From: Prevotellaceae bacterium
GTDB taxonomy: Bacteria; Bacteroidota; Bacteroidia; Bacteroidales; UBA932
NCBI GenBank assembly: GCA_031259935.1
Contig: JAIRKV010000078.1
Span: forward strand, 1 to 8,816
Direction: 5' to 3'
Length of the DNA stretch: 8,816 nucleotides
Shown: piece by piece, positions 1-6,410 of the stretch
How positions within the stretch are numbered: the first letter of the stretch is position 1
How the letters are laid out: each line of letters opens with the position of its first letter
Made by a program: the position numbers and the translations under genes
The notes under the pieces: model-generated
Seen by the model: only the letters and a program-made list of their open reading frames with translations
Told to the model about the DNA's origin: nothing
The model's database searches: none

Positions 1-386
1 TCAACACTGTACGCAAAAATTTTCTCGAAACCTTCTTCACCGATACATTCGCAAAAATGCACAAAATCACTCGAATCACACGGAAATTTGTGTTCAAAAA
101 ACACTCCGCCGCAAAAATATTGGAAGTATGGATTACTTTCCCATTCAAACGGTATTTTTTCATCTCCAAGATTATACAAGTATTTGAACATCAGGCAACC
201 AATCATCAACCTTACAGGCATGCACGGTCGTCCGTTTTCAGAATATAAATTCTTAAATTCTTCATCAAAGTAATCCCAGTCAATGGCTTTTGCCAGCAAT
301 ACCAACTCGTGATTTGGATTGATTACATCTTCAAGGCGTATGCGAAAAAGTTCCCGCTGATTTTTTTCCTGTAATTTTCCTGACAT
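1..386 (-). CDS. IS5-type transposase, N-terminal part, open at window edge (copy A)
   Basis: The minus strand reads without a stop from ATG at 386-384 to the window edge, giving 128 codons plus a partial one. The protein begins MSGKLQEKNQ and contains RPCMPVRLMIGCLM, YNLGDEKIPFEWESNPYFQYFCGG and HKFPCDSSDFVHF...IGEEGFEKIF. This is the DUF772-type N-terminal domain typical of IS5-family transposases. The catalytic DDE domain would lie beyond the window, so it cannot be judged whether the enzyme is intact. Most relatives that I recall have arginine and lysine in the stretch that here reads HFCECIG, so this subfamily or copy is atypical there. No Shine-Dalgarno site is visible, as is usual in Bacteroidota. 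Copy B, 566 bp to the right, is nearly identical outside one short block (129-188). Confidence 0.8.
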   Translation of the reverse strand, partial: MSGKLQEKNQRELFRIRLEDVINPNHELVLLAKAIDWDYFDEEFKNLYSENGRPCMPVRLMIGCLMFKYLYNLGDEKIPFEWESNPYFQYFCGGVFFEHKFPCDSSDFVHFCECIGEEGFEKIFAYSV

Positions 387-498
387 AATTTTTTTGTTTT
401 TTTCGTTTGCAAAATTATTAATTCCTGCAATTTTATACAAATGTTTTTATTCACAAATTATTAACAATTTGCGTATTGTCTACTTATTAAGGAGCGAC
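1..498 (-). mobile_element. IS5-type insertion sequence, partial, copy A
   Basis: This is the transposase 5' half plus about 100 bp of leader, ending in the terminal repeat TTAAGGAGCGAC at 487-498 (GTCGCTCCTTAA when read into the element). The same 12 bp recur at 1053-1064 and as both ends of the small element at 4216-4549, which is why I take them as the IS end. The other end lies outside the window. The base pair after the repeat is TG, so no TA target duplication is seen here. Confidence 0.65.
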
Positions 499-503
499 TG
501 TTT

Positions 504-1064
504 ATGAATTTGTTAAACTTAAACAGCTTTCGATATGTTTTCATTTCTTATCCATTTTTGCACAGTTCAACACTGTACGCAAAAATTTTCTCGAAACCTT
601 CTTCACCGATACATTCGCAAAAATGCACAAAATCACTCGAATCACACGGAAATTTATGTTCAAAAAACACTCCGCCGCAAAAATATTGGAAGTAAACATC
701 GCGAATCCATAATTCAGGAAGTCCTTCATCTCCTAAATTATACATATGCTTGAGCATCAGGCAACCAATCATCAACCTTACGGGCATGCACGGTCGTCCG
801 TTTTCCGAATATAAATTCTTAAATTCTTCATCAAAGTAATTCCAGTCAATAGATTTTGCCAGCAATACCAACTCGTGATTTGGATTGATTACGTCTTCAA
901 GGCGTATGCGAAAAAGTTCCCGCTGATTTTTTTCCTGTAATTTTCCTGACATAATTTTTTTGTTTTTTTCGATTGCAAAATTATTAATTCCTGCAATTCT
1001 ATACAAATGTTTTTATTCACAAATTATTAACAATTAGTGTATTGTCTGCTTATTAAGGAGCGAC
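504..1064 (-). mobile_element. IS5-type insertion sequence remnant, copy B
   Basis: This is the second copy of the same IS end, with the terminal repeat at 1053-1064, leader, and transposase N-terminus. No matching left-end repeat (GTCGCTCC on the plus strand) is found to its left before copy A starts, so it lacks its 3' end. The 63 bp at 504-566 lie left of the region that can be compared with copy A. On the minus strand they read through a stop into a short basic stretch (MKTYRKLFKFNKFI). This could be the remnant of a transposase C-terminus after an internal deletion, but that is a guess. Copy A begins immediately to the left, so copy A may have inserted into copy B. Confidence 0.6.
548..952 (-). 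pseudogene. Truncated IS5-type transposase (copy B)
   Basis: The reading frame from ATG 952-950 to stop 550-548 gives 134 residues. It has the same DUF772-type domain as copy A, with YNLGDEGLPELWIRDVYFQYFCGG where copy A has a different block. It ends in FAYSVELCKNG and a stop. Full-length transposases of this kind have roughly 300-480 residues, and the DDE catalytic domain is absent, so it cannot transpose itself. A TTG at 1006 would add 18 residues. I prefer the ATG because it is the first ATG in frame and is conserved in copy A, and because the extension lies in the AT-rich IS leader. The protein could at most act as a DNA-binding fragment, which is speculative. Confidence 0.75.
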
Positions 1065-1069
1065 TGTTT
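567..1069. repeat. Direct repeat copy B (566-bp period)
   Basis: This is the partner of 1-503, with an exact offset of 566 throughout and no indels. Beyond 1069 the two copies differ (TGTTTC here, TGTTTA in copy A), although a CAAAT stretch further out is again shared at the same spacing. The flanks may therefore be distantly related. Confidence 0.9.
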
Positions 1070-1101
1070 CGACATTTGACTTGAGAGTTAGGGATTAATA
1101 A

Positions 1102-1142
1102 AAAAACCGGCAGGCTGATTCAGTACTTGCCCGCTGGTTTTT
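1102..1142. terminator. Bidirectional rho-independent terminator
   Basis: Two 14-base arms (1102-1115 and 1129-1142, AAAAACCGGCAGGC and GCCCGCTGGTTTTT) pair with one G-T wobble and one A-C mismatch around a 13-base loop. On the minus strand the stem is followed by seven U (A run 1100-1106). On the plus strand it ends in five U. It lies about 115 bp downstream of the stop of the coiled-coil gene and probably ends that operon, while also insulating it from the IS copies. Confidence 0.75.
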
Positions 1143-1143
1143 A

Positions 1144-1174
1144 AAATGTTGCAGTTCGGTTCATCGCAACATTT
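1144..1174. repeat. Short perfect inverted repeat (9-bp arms)
   Basis: AAATGTTGC at 1144-1152 and GCAACATTT at 1166-1174 form a perfect 9-bp stem with a 13-base loop. It sits between the coiled-coil gene and the terminator, in its 3' untranslated region if transcribed. There is no U run, so it is not a terminator alone. It could stabilise the mRNA 3' end or bind a protein. The rest of 1070-1257 holds nothing else I recognise. Confidence 0.45.
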
Positions 1175-1257
1175 ATCGCAAATGTTTCCAATATGGATGA
1201 TTAATATTGTATCTGTGTAAATCTCATTTAAATAACAAGAAAACACACAGTTAAAAA

Positions 1258-2166
1258 TTATTTAAGTCGCAGCTGCGATGTTCCTATTGATTTTCCATCT
1301 AAATAAGCAGTTACATCATAAACGCCTTTTGCTACTTTTACATCGCCAAAACTGTAAAAAACGCACAGTTCTATTTCTGCTCCCTGATAATCGATTTCGC
1401 GTGCTGCCGAAAATATTATTTGTTCTCCGCCAACGTCAAAAAGATTGTTTTCGTTTGTTGTCAGCACAATTCCATCGGGTCCTTTCACTCTGATATAAAC
1501 TGTTTTCATTCCATGTTGCGCAATCGAATTTTCGATAAGCGTAATGCATGTTTTTATATGACCTGTTCGGCTTGCGCGGTTCGTATCTTTGTCTTTTTTT
1601 GTCATTCCCTGCACTGTCATTCCACGAGCCTTTATTACAGAGCCTTCCTGTACTTTTGTTGTAAGTTCTTCGGCTTGCTGGCTTACTTCGTCGTGTTTTC
1701 GTGTTATTTCCTGAACCTGTTCTTTTATTTGAATGTTTTCGGAAACAAGTTGCTGATTGACAGTACTTAACGAATCGATTTGCCCAATATAATTTTTCAT
1801 TATTGAGCGTAATGTTCCGAGCTCTTTTTCGTAAGTACGTATTTTTTGCAAATTTCCGGCTTCGGTTTTTTTCACTTTTTCCAGCAACAGTTCTATTTTT
1901 TCCTGTTCTTGCAGCAATGCCATGTTTATTGAATCGTTATTGGTTTGCAGAGTTGAATATTCCTGTTTAAGTACGTTCAGTTCATTAATAAGATTTTCCT
2001 TATCGTTTGTTACGTTTGTTAATGAAACAACTGTTTCTTTTTTGTTTTTTGATTCCAAATAAAGTAATGCGCCCAAAACAATTACGGCAACGCATAAAAT
2101 GCCTGTTATTACTTTGAGTATGGTTGTTGTTTTGTTTTTGTTTGTTGTGTTTGCTGTTTCTTCCAT
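1258..2166 (-). CDS. Membrane-anchored coiled-coil protein, Bacteroidota-type
   Basis: The product is a 302-residue protein of unknown function. It has a short hydrophilic N-terminus rich in Thr, Asn and Lys (1-15), one membrane segment (about 16-37, ILKVITGILCVAVIVLGALL), a long heptad-rich coiled coil (about 45-175), and a compact C-terminal domain (about 178-302). The last domain contains VYIRVKGPDGIVL, EIELCVFY and GVYDVTAYLDG and looks like a beta-sandwich. The layout suggests a single-pass protein with its coil and globular domain outside the cytoplasm, although the charge balance around the membrane segment does not settle the topology. Automatic pipelines often label such proteins as SMC-like, but no ATPase motif is present. 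It is the last gene of a three-gene operon, 10 bp after the gldA-like gene, and is followed by a strong terminator. Its function may involve the cell envelope, by inference only. Confidence 0.85.
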   Translation of the reverse strand: MEETANTTNKNKTTTILKVITGILCVAVIVLGALLYLESKNKKETVVSLTNVTNDKENLINELNVLKQEYSTLQTNNDSINMALLQEQEKIELLLEKVKKTEAGNLQKIRTYEKELGTLRSIMKNYIGQIDSLSTVNQQLVSENIQIKEQVQEITRKHDEVSQQAEELTTKVQEGSVIKARGMTVQGMTKKDKDTNRASRTGHIKTCITLIENSIAQHGMKTVYIRVKGPDGIVLTTNENNLFDVGGEQIIFSAAREIDYQGAEIELCVFYSFGDVKVAKGVYDVTAYLDGKSIGTSQLRLK

Positions 2167-2176
2167 AATTTTGATT

Positions 2177-3088
2177 TTAATTTGTTATTATTCTAAAAAT
2201 TTCTTCCAAATGCTGTTCTTCTTCTCGCAAGGTTATAATTGTAATATCATTGTTTTTTGCAAAGTTAAATATTTTTATCCTTATATCATCATCAACTGTG
2301 CTTTCTATTAAAAAATGTTGAGGATTATATGTTGATATGATTTTACCGAAAGTTATTTTTTTGATTTTATCCGTATTTTTATTCTGTAAAAATTCGACTT
2401 CAACGCGCTGAACAGGATTCAGCGACATCGATTTCAATGATTCTATTGATTTGTCGGCAACAATTTTTCCTTTATTTATAATTATTGCTCTGTCGCAAAC
2501 GGCTTCAACTTCCTGCATTATATGAGTCGAAAGTATTACTGTTTTTTCTTTGCCCGTATTTCTTATCAGACTGCGTATTTCTACAATCTGATTTGGGTCT
2601 AATCCTGTTGTTGGTTCATCTAAAATTAGCACGTCCGGATTGTGCAGAATAGCCTGAGCCAGTCCAAGCCGCTGACGATAACCTTTCGACAACTGTCCTG
2701 CTTTTTTATGCGCTTCGGGCATCAATCCTGTAAGTTGTAAAACTTCGTCTATGCGGTTTTTCAGCTTGCGGTTTATTCCGTAAATACGTCCTGACATGTT
2801 AAGATATTCGCGCACGTAAAGGTCGTGATAAAGAGGATTGTTTTCGGGTAAATATCCTGTTAATTTGCTTGTTTTTTGAGTGTTTTTTTCAACATCAATG
2901 CCGTTTATTGATACCTGTCCGCTCGAAGCGGCAATGAAACCTGTAATTATTTTCATCATTGTTGATTTTCCTGCTCCGTTAGGACCAAGAAATCCAAGTA
3001 CTTCTCCTTTTTTGGCTTCAAAACAGATATTACTCAAAACCTGCTGTTTGCCATAGAATTTATTTATGTTATTTACAGAAACGGACAC
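2177..3088 (-). CDS. gldA: ABC transporter ATPase, GldA-like
   Basis: The 303-residue nucleotide-binding subunit has all core motifs: Walker A GPNGAGKST at 35-43, signature LSKGYRQR at 133-140, Walker B VLILDEP at 153-159, and the H-loop STH at 187-189. The Q-loop position reads YLPENNPLY (79-87), with Glu in place of Gln. GldA and related ABC-2-type ATPases share this, as well as the DLYVREYL and EPTTGLDPNQ segments. In Flavobacterium, GldA works with the permease GldF and with GldG in gliding and type IX secretion-linked functions. In non-gliding Bacteroidales the homologue is common but its role is unclear. No permease gene is present in this window: the neighbours are a secreted DUF6340-like protein (18 bp upstream) and a coiled-coil membrane protein (10 bp downstream). 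Family assignment is firm, substrate is unknown, and the symbol is given by homology only. Confidence 0.9.
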   Translation of the reverse strand: MSVSVNNINKFYGKQQVLSNICFEAKKGEVLGFLGPNGAGKSTMMKIITGFIAASSGQVSINGIDVEKNTQKTSKLTGYLPENNPLYHDLYVREYLNMSGRIYGINRKLKNRIDEVLQLTGLMPEAHKKAGQLSKGYRQRLGLAQAILHNPDVLILDEPTTGLDPNQIVEIRSLIRNTGKEKTVILSTHIMQEVEAVCDRAIIINKGKIVADKSIESLKSMSLNPVQRVEVEFLQNKNTDKIKKITFGKIISTYNPQHFLIESTVDDDIRIKIFNFAKNNDITIITLREEEQHLEEIFRIITN

Positions 3089-3106
3089 AGTTTTTATTTA
3101 AGATTT

Positions 3107-4108
3107 TTATTTAAAATATTCATCCAGTTTTTCTTTATCTTCTATTCGCTGTTTCAAAATATTGATATATTCGTCTATATTTTCGTCAATTTTAGTATGC
3201 AATTCCTTTGCTTTTTCAAGCCATTTAATTGCAAGATTAAAATTTTCGAGCATTTCACACGAAAGGGCTATGTTGTACATTATTTGCGCCTGCCGTGATT
3301 TTGTTCTGCTTTCGTCAATTGCGTCAGTCCAATATTGAGCGGCGGTTGACCAGTCATGTTCTTTTGTTGCCGAATTATAGGCTTTGCGCAACTTGCTGTT
3401 GCTACTGTCGTAATATGAATCATAAAATATAAGCCGTTCCACCGTTTCCCATGTTGGAATTATGCGTTTTGCAAAATCACGACCAATCATTTCGGCTGTA
3501 ATTCGGCGTGCATCTTCAAGTTTGGGCGCCGGGACGTAAGTTCCATCTTCATCGTACGATGCCGGAATCATGATATTGTCTTTGCCTGTATATTTCATCG
3601 CTTTATTTCCTGTTTCTACATCGTAGGCGTTTATTTTTACAACAAAATTCACATCAGTTACTAACGGTCGCTGCTTTGTTTTGTCAAAAATATACTGTGC
3701 ATTGATATCAATAAATTCAACGGCGATAACTGCTTGTGCTCCTGTCTGTTCTGCGATAATGTCAAGTTCATCTTTGGGCATGTCGCTGTTAATCATGGTT
3801 GTATCGCTGTAAATGTTAAAAACGGGAATATCGGCGTATTCGAAAATCGGAGAACTTTCAAGCGTTTCTTTTATTCCGTTTGCAACAGTATTGATAAGAA
3901 TACTGTCGACAGTAAAAAGTTCTGATTTTTTACCGTTTTCGTTTTCATAATAATGTATAGCTGCGATAGCGGCATTTTTATCATTTTCGCCAAAATTCAC
4001 TTTATCTTCGGGTGGCGATAATAGTTGTATTTCAATAATTTCGGCAGTTTGTGCAAACGTAATTCCCGTACAAATTGCACATAATATAAGGATTACAATT
4101 CGTTTCAT
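3107..4108 (-). CDS. Secreted DUF6340-like protein with C-terminal TPR-like helices
   Basis: The 333-residue protein starts with a clear signal peptide (MKRIVILILCAICTGITFAQ). The likely signal peptidase I cut is just before or after Gln20. No lipobox precedes a cysteine in the right place, so it is probably periplasmic or exported and not a lipoprotein. Residues about 22-225 form an alpha/beta domain that includes AQAVIAVEFIDINAQY and a repeat of beta-strand-like stretches. Residues about 235-320 are helical, with SAAKE-like and AAQYWTDAID...YNIALSCEMLENFNLAIKWLEKA segments that look like two TPR units. The order and the C-terminal pattern match my recollection of the Bacteroidota family DUF6340, whose function is unknown. 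It is the first gene of the operon, with a good promoter about 30 bp upstream of the ATG. Family assignment is moderate, and export and the TPR-like tail are well supported. Confidence 0.8.
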   Translation of the reverse strand: MKRIVILILCAICTGITFAQTAEIIEIQLLSPPEDKVNFGENDKNAAIAAIHYYENENGKKSELFTVDSILINTVANGIKETLESSPIFEYADIPVFNIYSDTTMINSDMPKDELDIIAEQTGAQAVIAVEFIDINAQYIFDKTKQRPLVTDVNFVVKINAYDVETGNKAMKYTGKDNIMIPASYDEDGTYVPAPKLEDARRITAEMIGRDFAKRIIPTWETVERLIFYDSYYDSSNSKLRKAYNSATKEHDWSTAAQYWTDAIDESRTKSRQAQIMYNIALSCEMLENFNLAIKWLEKAKELHTKIDENIDEYINILKQRIEDKEKLDEYFK

Positions 4109-4136
4109 AATTTTTTTGTTTTATATAACCAACTTA

Positions 4137-4168
4137 CAAAAATAATACCAATTTTTAACAAAAGCAAT
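4137..4168 (-). promoter_or_regulatory. Bacteroidota-type promoter of the DUF6340-gldA operon
   Basis: On the minus strand a perfect TAnnTTTG -7 element (TATTTTTG, 4144-4137) is preceded after 20 bases by ATTG (4168-4165), which fits the TTG core of the -33 element. The predicted start is near 4131, leaving a leader of about 22 bases before the ATG at 4108. The element lies between the gene and the MITE-like insertion, so the insertion leaves it intact. Confidence 0.6.
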
Positions 4169-4215
4169 TAAAGCCAAAATTTTTATCATAAATTCACACT
4201 GCATAATTGTATTTA

Positions 4216-4227
4216 GTCGCTCCTTAA
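4216..4227 (+). repeat. Left terminal inverted repeat of the MITE-like element
   Basis: GTCGCTCCTTAA pairs perfectly with 4538-4549. Extended inwards (AATAAGT) it matches the IS copy A end for 17 bases in total. It is preceded by TA at 4214-4215, the presumed target duplication. Confidence 0.8.
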
Positions 4228-4351
4228 TAAGTGGTGAAATCATTTATTATAAACAAGTTATAAATGCAAATTGTAGAATAAAAATACCGTGTTTTACGTA
4301 CATACAAACTAAAAGTCGGCAAAACAGGAACAGGTTTTTTCTTCTTTTGTT

Positions 4352-4467
4352 CGTCATTGCGAGCGAAGCGAAGCAACCGAAGCGCAGCGGAGCTCAACGT
4401 AGTTAATCCGGAAAAAACACAAAGCACAGGTCTGGATTGCTTCGTCGCTTCGCTCCTCGCAATGACG
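4352..4467. repeat. GC-rich dispersed inverted repeat nested in the MITE-like element
   Basis: The left arm (4352-4376) begins CGTCATTGCGAGCGAAGCGA and the right arm (4437-4467) ends CTCGCAATGACG. The arms are complementary except for two 3-base gaps in the left arm (GAG and GAC missing). The CGTCATTGCGAG...GAAGCAAT motif is a type of repeat I know from many bacterial genomes. It would fold into a large hairpin in RNA. There is no U run after it on either strand, so it is not a classical terminator, but it may act as a 3' end stabiliser for the upstream transporter mRNA. Confidence 0.8.
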
Positions 4468-4537
4468 TGTTGCTTGCTTTTATGTCAAAACAAAACGGAC
4501 AGAAATAATGTCGTAATTATTGCTGATTTTTTTATTT

Positions 4538-4549
4538 TTAAGGAGCGAC
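4538..4549 (-). repeat. Right terminal inverted repeat of the MITE-like element
   Basis: TTAAGGAGCGAC is the perfect complement of 4216-4227. The last base (4549) is the third base of the TAG stop codon of the transporter gene on the minus strand, and TA (4550-4551) is the presumed target duplication. Confidence 0.8.
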
Positions 4550-6252
4550 TAATTATCATTTCGCTGGCTTATTTCAAAAATTGCTTCCGATACGTTTATA
4601 ATATGATCACCAAGTTTTTCCGCTTCGTTTATTAAATCGGTATAAACAGTTCCTGCCGAATATGTATATTTTCCATTTTCGATATTCAATATATGCTTAT
4701 CGCGAAGTTGCGAACGTTTTACGTTTATATCTTTTTCACATTCATAAGCATTATGTATTTCAGACAGTTGCGTAAAGCCTTTTTCCAAATTGCCGTTCAT
4801 TATGTCAAGCGCCTTTTGTACGATGTCGAACATATTGTTCAAATCTTTAATCATTGTTTCGTCGAATTCAATTTTATTTTCGTTTTTTCGTTTTAATGTT
4901 CGTGCAAGATTATAGGCAGAGTCTGCAATACTTTCTATTTCGTCAATTATTCTATACATTCCCTGAACACGATGAACGTTGAGTTCGCTAAGGTCGCCTT
5001 CCGAGACTTTTGCAATATAATTTGCTATTTCAACTTCAATTCTGTCGCTGATGTCTTCATATTTTTCGATACGTGAAAACTGTTCACCGAACTTTTCGGG
5101 CTCGTTTCCTGAAAACATATCGCGTACAATCGAAAACATTCGCGTACAGCGTTTTGCATAAAGACTTATTTCCAGTTTCGCCTGTTGCAGCGACAATGCA
5201 GCCGTTGACATCATGCCTGTGGTGATATAGCGCAGTCGAAAAATTTCTTCGCCCGTATCTTTCTGTTTTATGAGTTTTGTTACTATTTTTACTATATATC
5301 CGGTAAACCAAATCATAATAAATGTATTGGTAATATTGAACATTGAATGGAAAAGCGAAAGCGATATTGTAATATTTGCGGTTTCTTCAAACGGATTTCC
5401 TGCTCCAAACGTTTCGGAAACAGAAGCAACCAGATTTAAAAACGGATGATACAGAATCAGCACCCAAACAACGCCAAATATGTTGAATACACTATGAGCC
5501 AAAGCGGCACGCCGCGCCGAAACGTTGGCTACCATTGCCGCTATGTTTGCCGTTATCGTGGTTCCTATATTTTCGCCTAAAACCATTGCGGCGGCAAGTT
5601 CGAATGTAATCCAGCCATTGGCACACATTATCAGAGTAAGCGCTACTGTTGCACTCGACGACTGAATTATCATTGTAAGTATTGTTCCTACTGCAACAAA
5701 AAGCAGAACGGACAACATTCCTCCGTTTGTGTAATTTTGCAAAAACGCCAGTATGGCAGGATTTTCGCCAAGGTTGGGAACATTGGCTTTCATAAAAGAT
5801 AATCCTAAAAACAGCAAGGCAAATCCTATAAACAACTCGCCCATTGTTTTTCTTTTTTTGCTTTTCAACATCATCATGGGAACTCCGAAAGCTATAATAG
5901 GCAAGGCTAATGTGGCTATATCGGCTTTAAATCCAAGCAGCGAAATAATCCATGCTGTGGCTGTAGTTCCGATATTCGCTCCCATAATCACGCCTATTGA
6001 TTGTGTTAAGGTCATCAATCCTGCGTTTACAAAACTTACAATCATTACGGTAGTTGCGCTCGACGATTGTATTACGGAAGTAACAAATGTTCCGGTAAGT
6101 ATTCGTTTAAGCGGATTGGAAGTCATCGTGGCTAAAATATTTCGCATTTTTTCACCGGCGACTTTCTGAAGTGCATCGCTCATTTTCATCATTCCATACA
6201 GAAAAAGTCCTATGGAACCGATAAGCGTTAATACTGAAAAGATTACGTTCAT
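4549..6252 (-). CDS. Na/Pi cotransporter family protein with C-terminal PhoU-like domain
   Basis: The 567-residue protein has the inverted-repeat signature of the PF02690 Na/Pi cotransporter family: QSSSATT at 62-68 with GANIGTT at 91-97, repeated as QSSSATV at 197-203 with GENIGTT at 226-232. About eight to nine hydrophobic segments fill residues 1-330. Residues about 345-567 are soluble and helical, as in PhoU-like tails (ISDRIEVEIANYIAKVSEG, IDEIESIADSAYNLAR, EKLGDHIINVSEAI). Size and order match the usual NptA/YjbB-type fusion. It probably imports or exports phosphate with sodium across the inner membrane, with the tail sensing or gating. Substrate and direction are not shown by the sequence. 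The gene is monocistronic in this window: a 249-bp gap lies upstream, and the MITE-like element overlaps its TAG stop by one base downstream. The inferred original stop was TAA at the same codon. Confidence 0.93.
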   Translation of the reverse strand: MNVIFSVLTLIGSIGLFLYGMMKMSDALQKVAGEKMRNILATMTSNPLKRILTGTFVTSVIQSSSATTVMIVSFVNAGLMTLTQSIGVIMGANIGTTATAWIISLLGFKADIATLALPIIAFGVPMMMLKSKKRKTMGELFIGFALLFLGLSFMKANVPNLGENPAILAFLQNYTNGGMLSVLLFVAVGTILTMIIQSSSATVALTLIMCANGWITFELAAAMVLGENIGTTITANIAAMVANVSARRAALAHSVFNIFGVVWVLILYHPFLNLVASVSETFGAGNPFEETANITISLSLFHSMFNITNTFIMIWFTGYIVKIVTKLIKQKDTGEEIFRLRYITTGMMSTAALSLQQAKLEISLYAKRCTRMFSIVRDMFSGNEPEKFGEQFSRIEKYEDISDRIEVEIANYIAKVSEGDLSELNVHRVQGMYRIIDEIESIADSAYNLARTLKRKNENKIEFDETMIKDLNNMFDIVQKALDIMNGNLEKGFTQLSEIHNAYECEKDINVKRSQLRDKHILNIENGKYTYSAGTVYTDLINEAEKLGDHIINVSEAIFEISQRNDN

Positions 6253-6281
6253 TATAATTAATATTTATAACGGCAAAGTTA

Positions 6282-6289
6282 CAAATATA
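6282..6289 (-). promoter_or_regulatory. Putative -7 element of the Na/Pi transporter gene
   Basis: TATATTTG on the minus strand matches TAnnTTTG and lies 29 bp upstream of the ATG at 6252. No clear TTG-type -33 element sits 19-21 bases further upstream, so this is a weak call. Confidence 0.4.
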
Positions 6290-6410
6290 AAAAATATTTT
6301 TAAAAAAAAGTTATTAACAGTTGATTTAAATCCTTATTTTGTACATATCAAACAGATAGATTGATAATATACAAATATTTAACAATTTGTTACCTTGTAT
6401 GGATAATTTG

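Larger units (their letters stand above)
1..503. repeat. Direct repeat copy A (566-bp period)
   Basis: Positions 1-503 align without gaps to 567-1069. By eye I count one difference in 1-128, about 24 within 129-188, and about 11 in 189-503. The match continues five bases past the terminal repeat (TGTTT) and then stops. Because copy A is cut by the window edge, the repeat may be longer than seen. Confidence 0.9.
4216..4549. mobile_element. MITE-like non-autonomous element mobilised by the IS5-type family
   Basis: This 334-bp segment has perfect 12-bp inverted ends (GTCGCTCCTTAA at 4216-4227, TTAAGGAGCGAC at 4538-4549) and TA duplications on both sides (4214-4215, 4550-4551). The inferred empty site is TTAA, a known preference among IS5-family elements. 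The left end matches the terminal 17 bp of IS copy A, so the transposase of that family is the likely mover. No transposase fragment is recognisable inside, and homology to the IS does not extend past the ends. The interior holds a GC-rich inverted repeat (4352-4467) in AT-rich flanks. The element sits exactly between the Na/Pi transporter gene, whose stop codon it overlaps by one base, and the next operon's promoter. It is also the only content of the 4109-4548 gap apart from that promoter. Confidence 0.75.

Noticed and set aside
950..1006. Longer copy B transposase starting at TTG 1006
   Set aside because: The extension lies in the AT-rich IS leader. The ATG at 952 is shared with copy A and gives the usual N-terminus.
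1267..1278. 12-bp perfect palindrome TCGCAGCTGCGA
   Set aside because: It lies in the last codons of the coiled-coil gene and is probably coding chance. It is too short and isolated to call an operator.
4224..4427. 67-residue minus-strand reading frame inside the MITE-like element
   Set aside because: It is a translation of the dispersed GC-rich repeat (SAALRLLRFARND pattern), a well-known source of false protein predictions, and it has no start signal or domain.
1..4549. Composite transposon between the left IS copies and the MITE-like element carrying the gldA operon
   Set aside because: The IS copies are truncated and the MITE has its own TA duplications, so it inserted independently. 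Nothing marks the operon as cargo.
4357..4635. 92-residue plus-strand reading frame
   Set aside because: It runs through the repeat, the terminal inverted repeat and the antisense of the transporter C-terminus. No protein-like pattern is seen.
5084..5311. 75-residue minus-strand reading frame within the transporter gene
   Set aside because: It is a shadow in another frame of a well-supported membrane protein gene.
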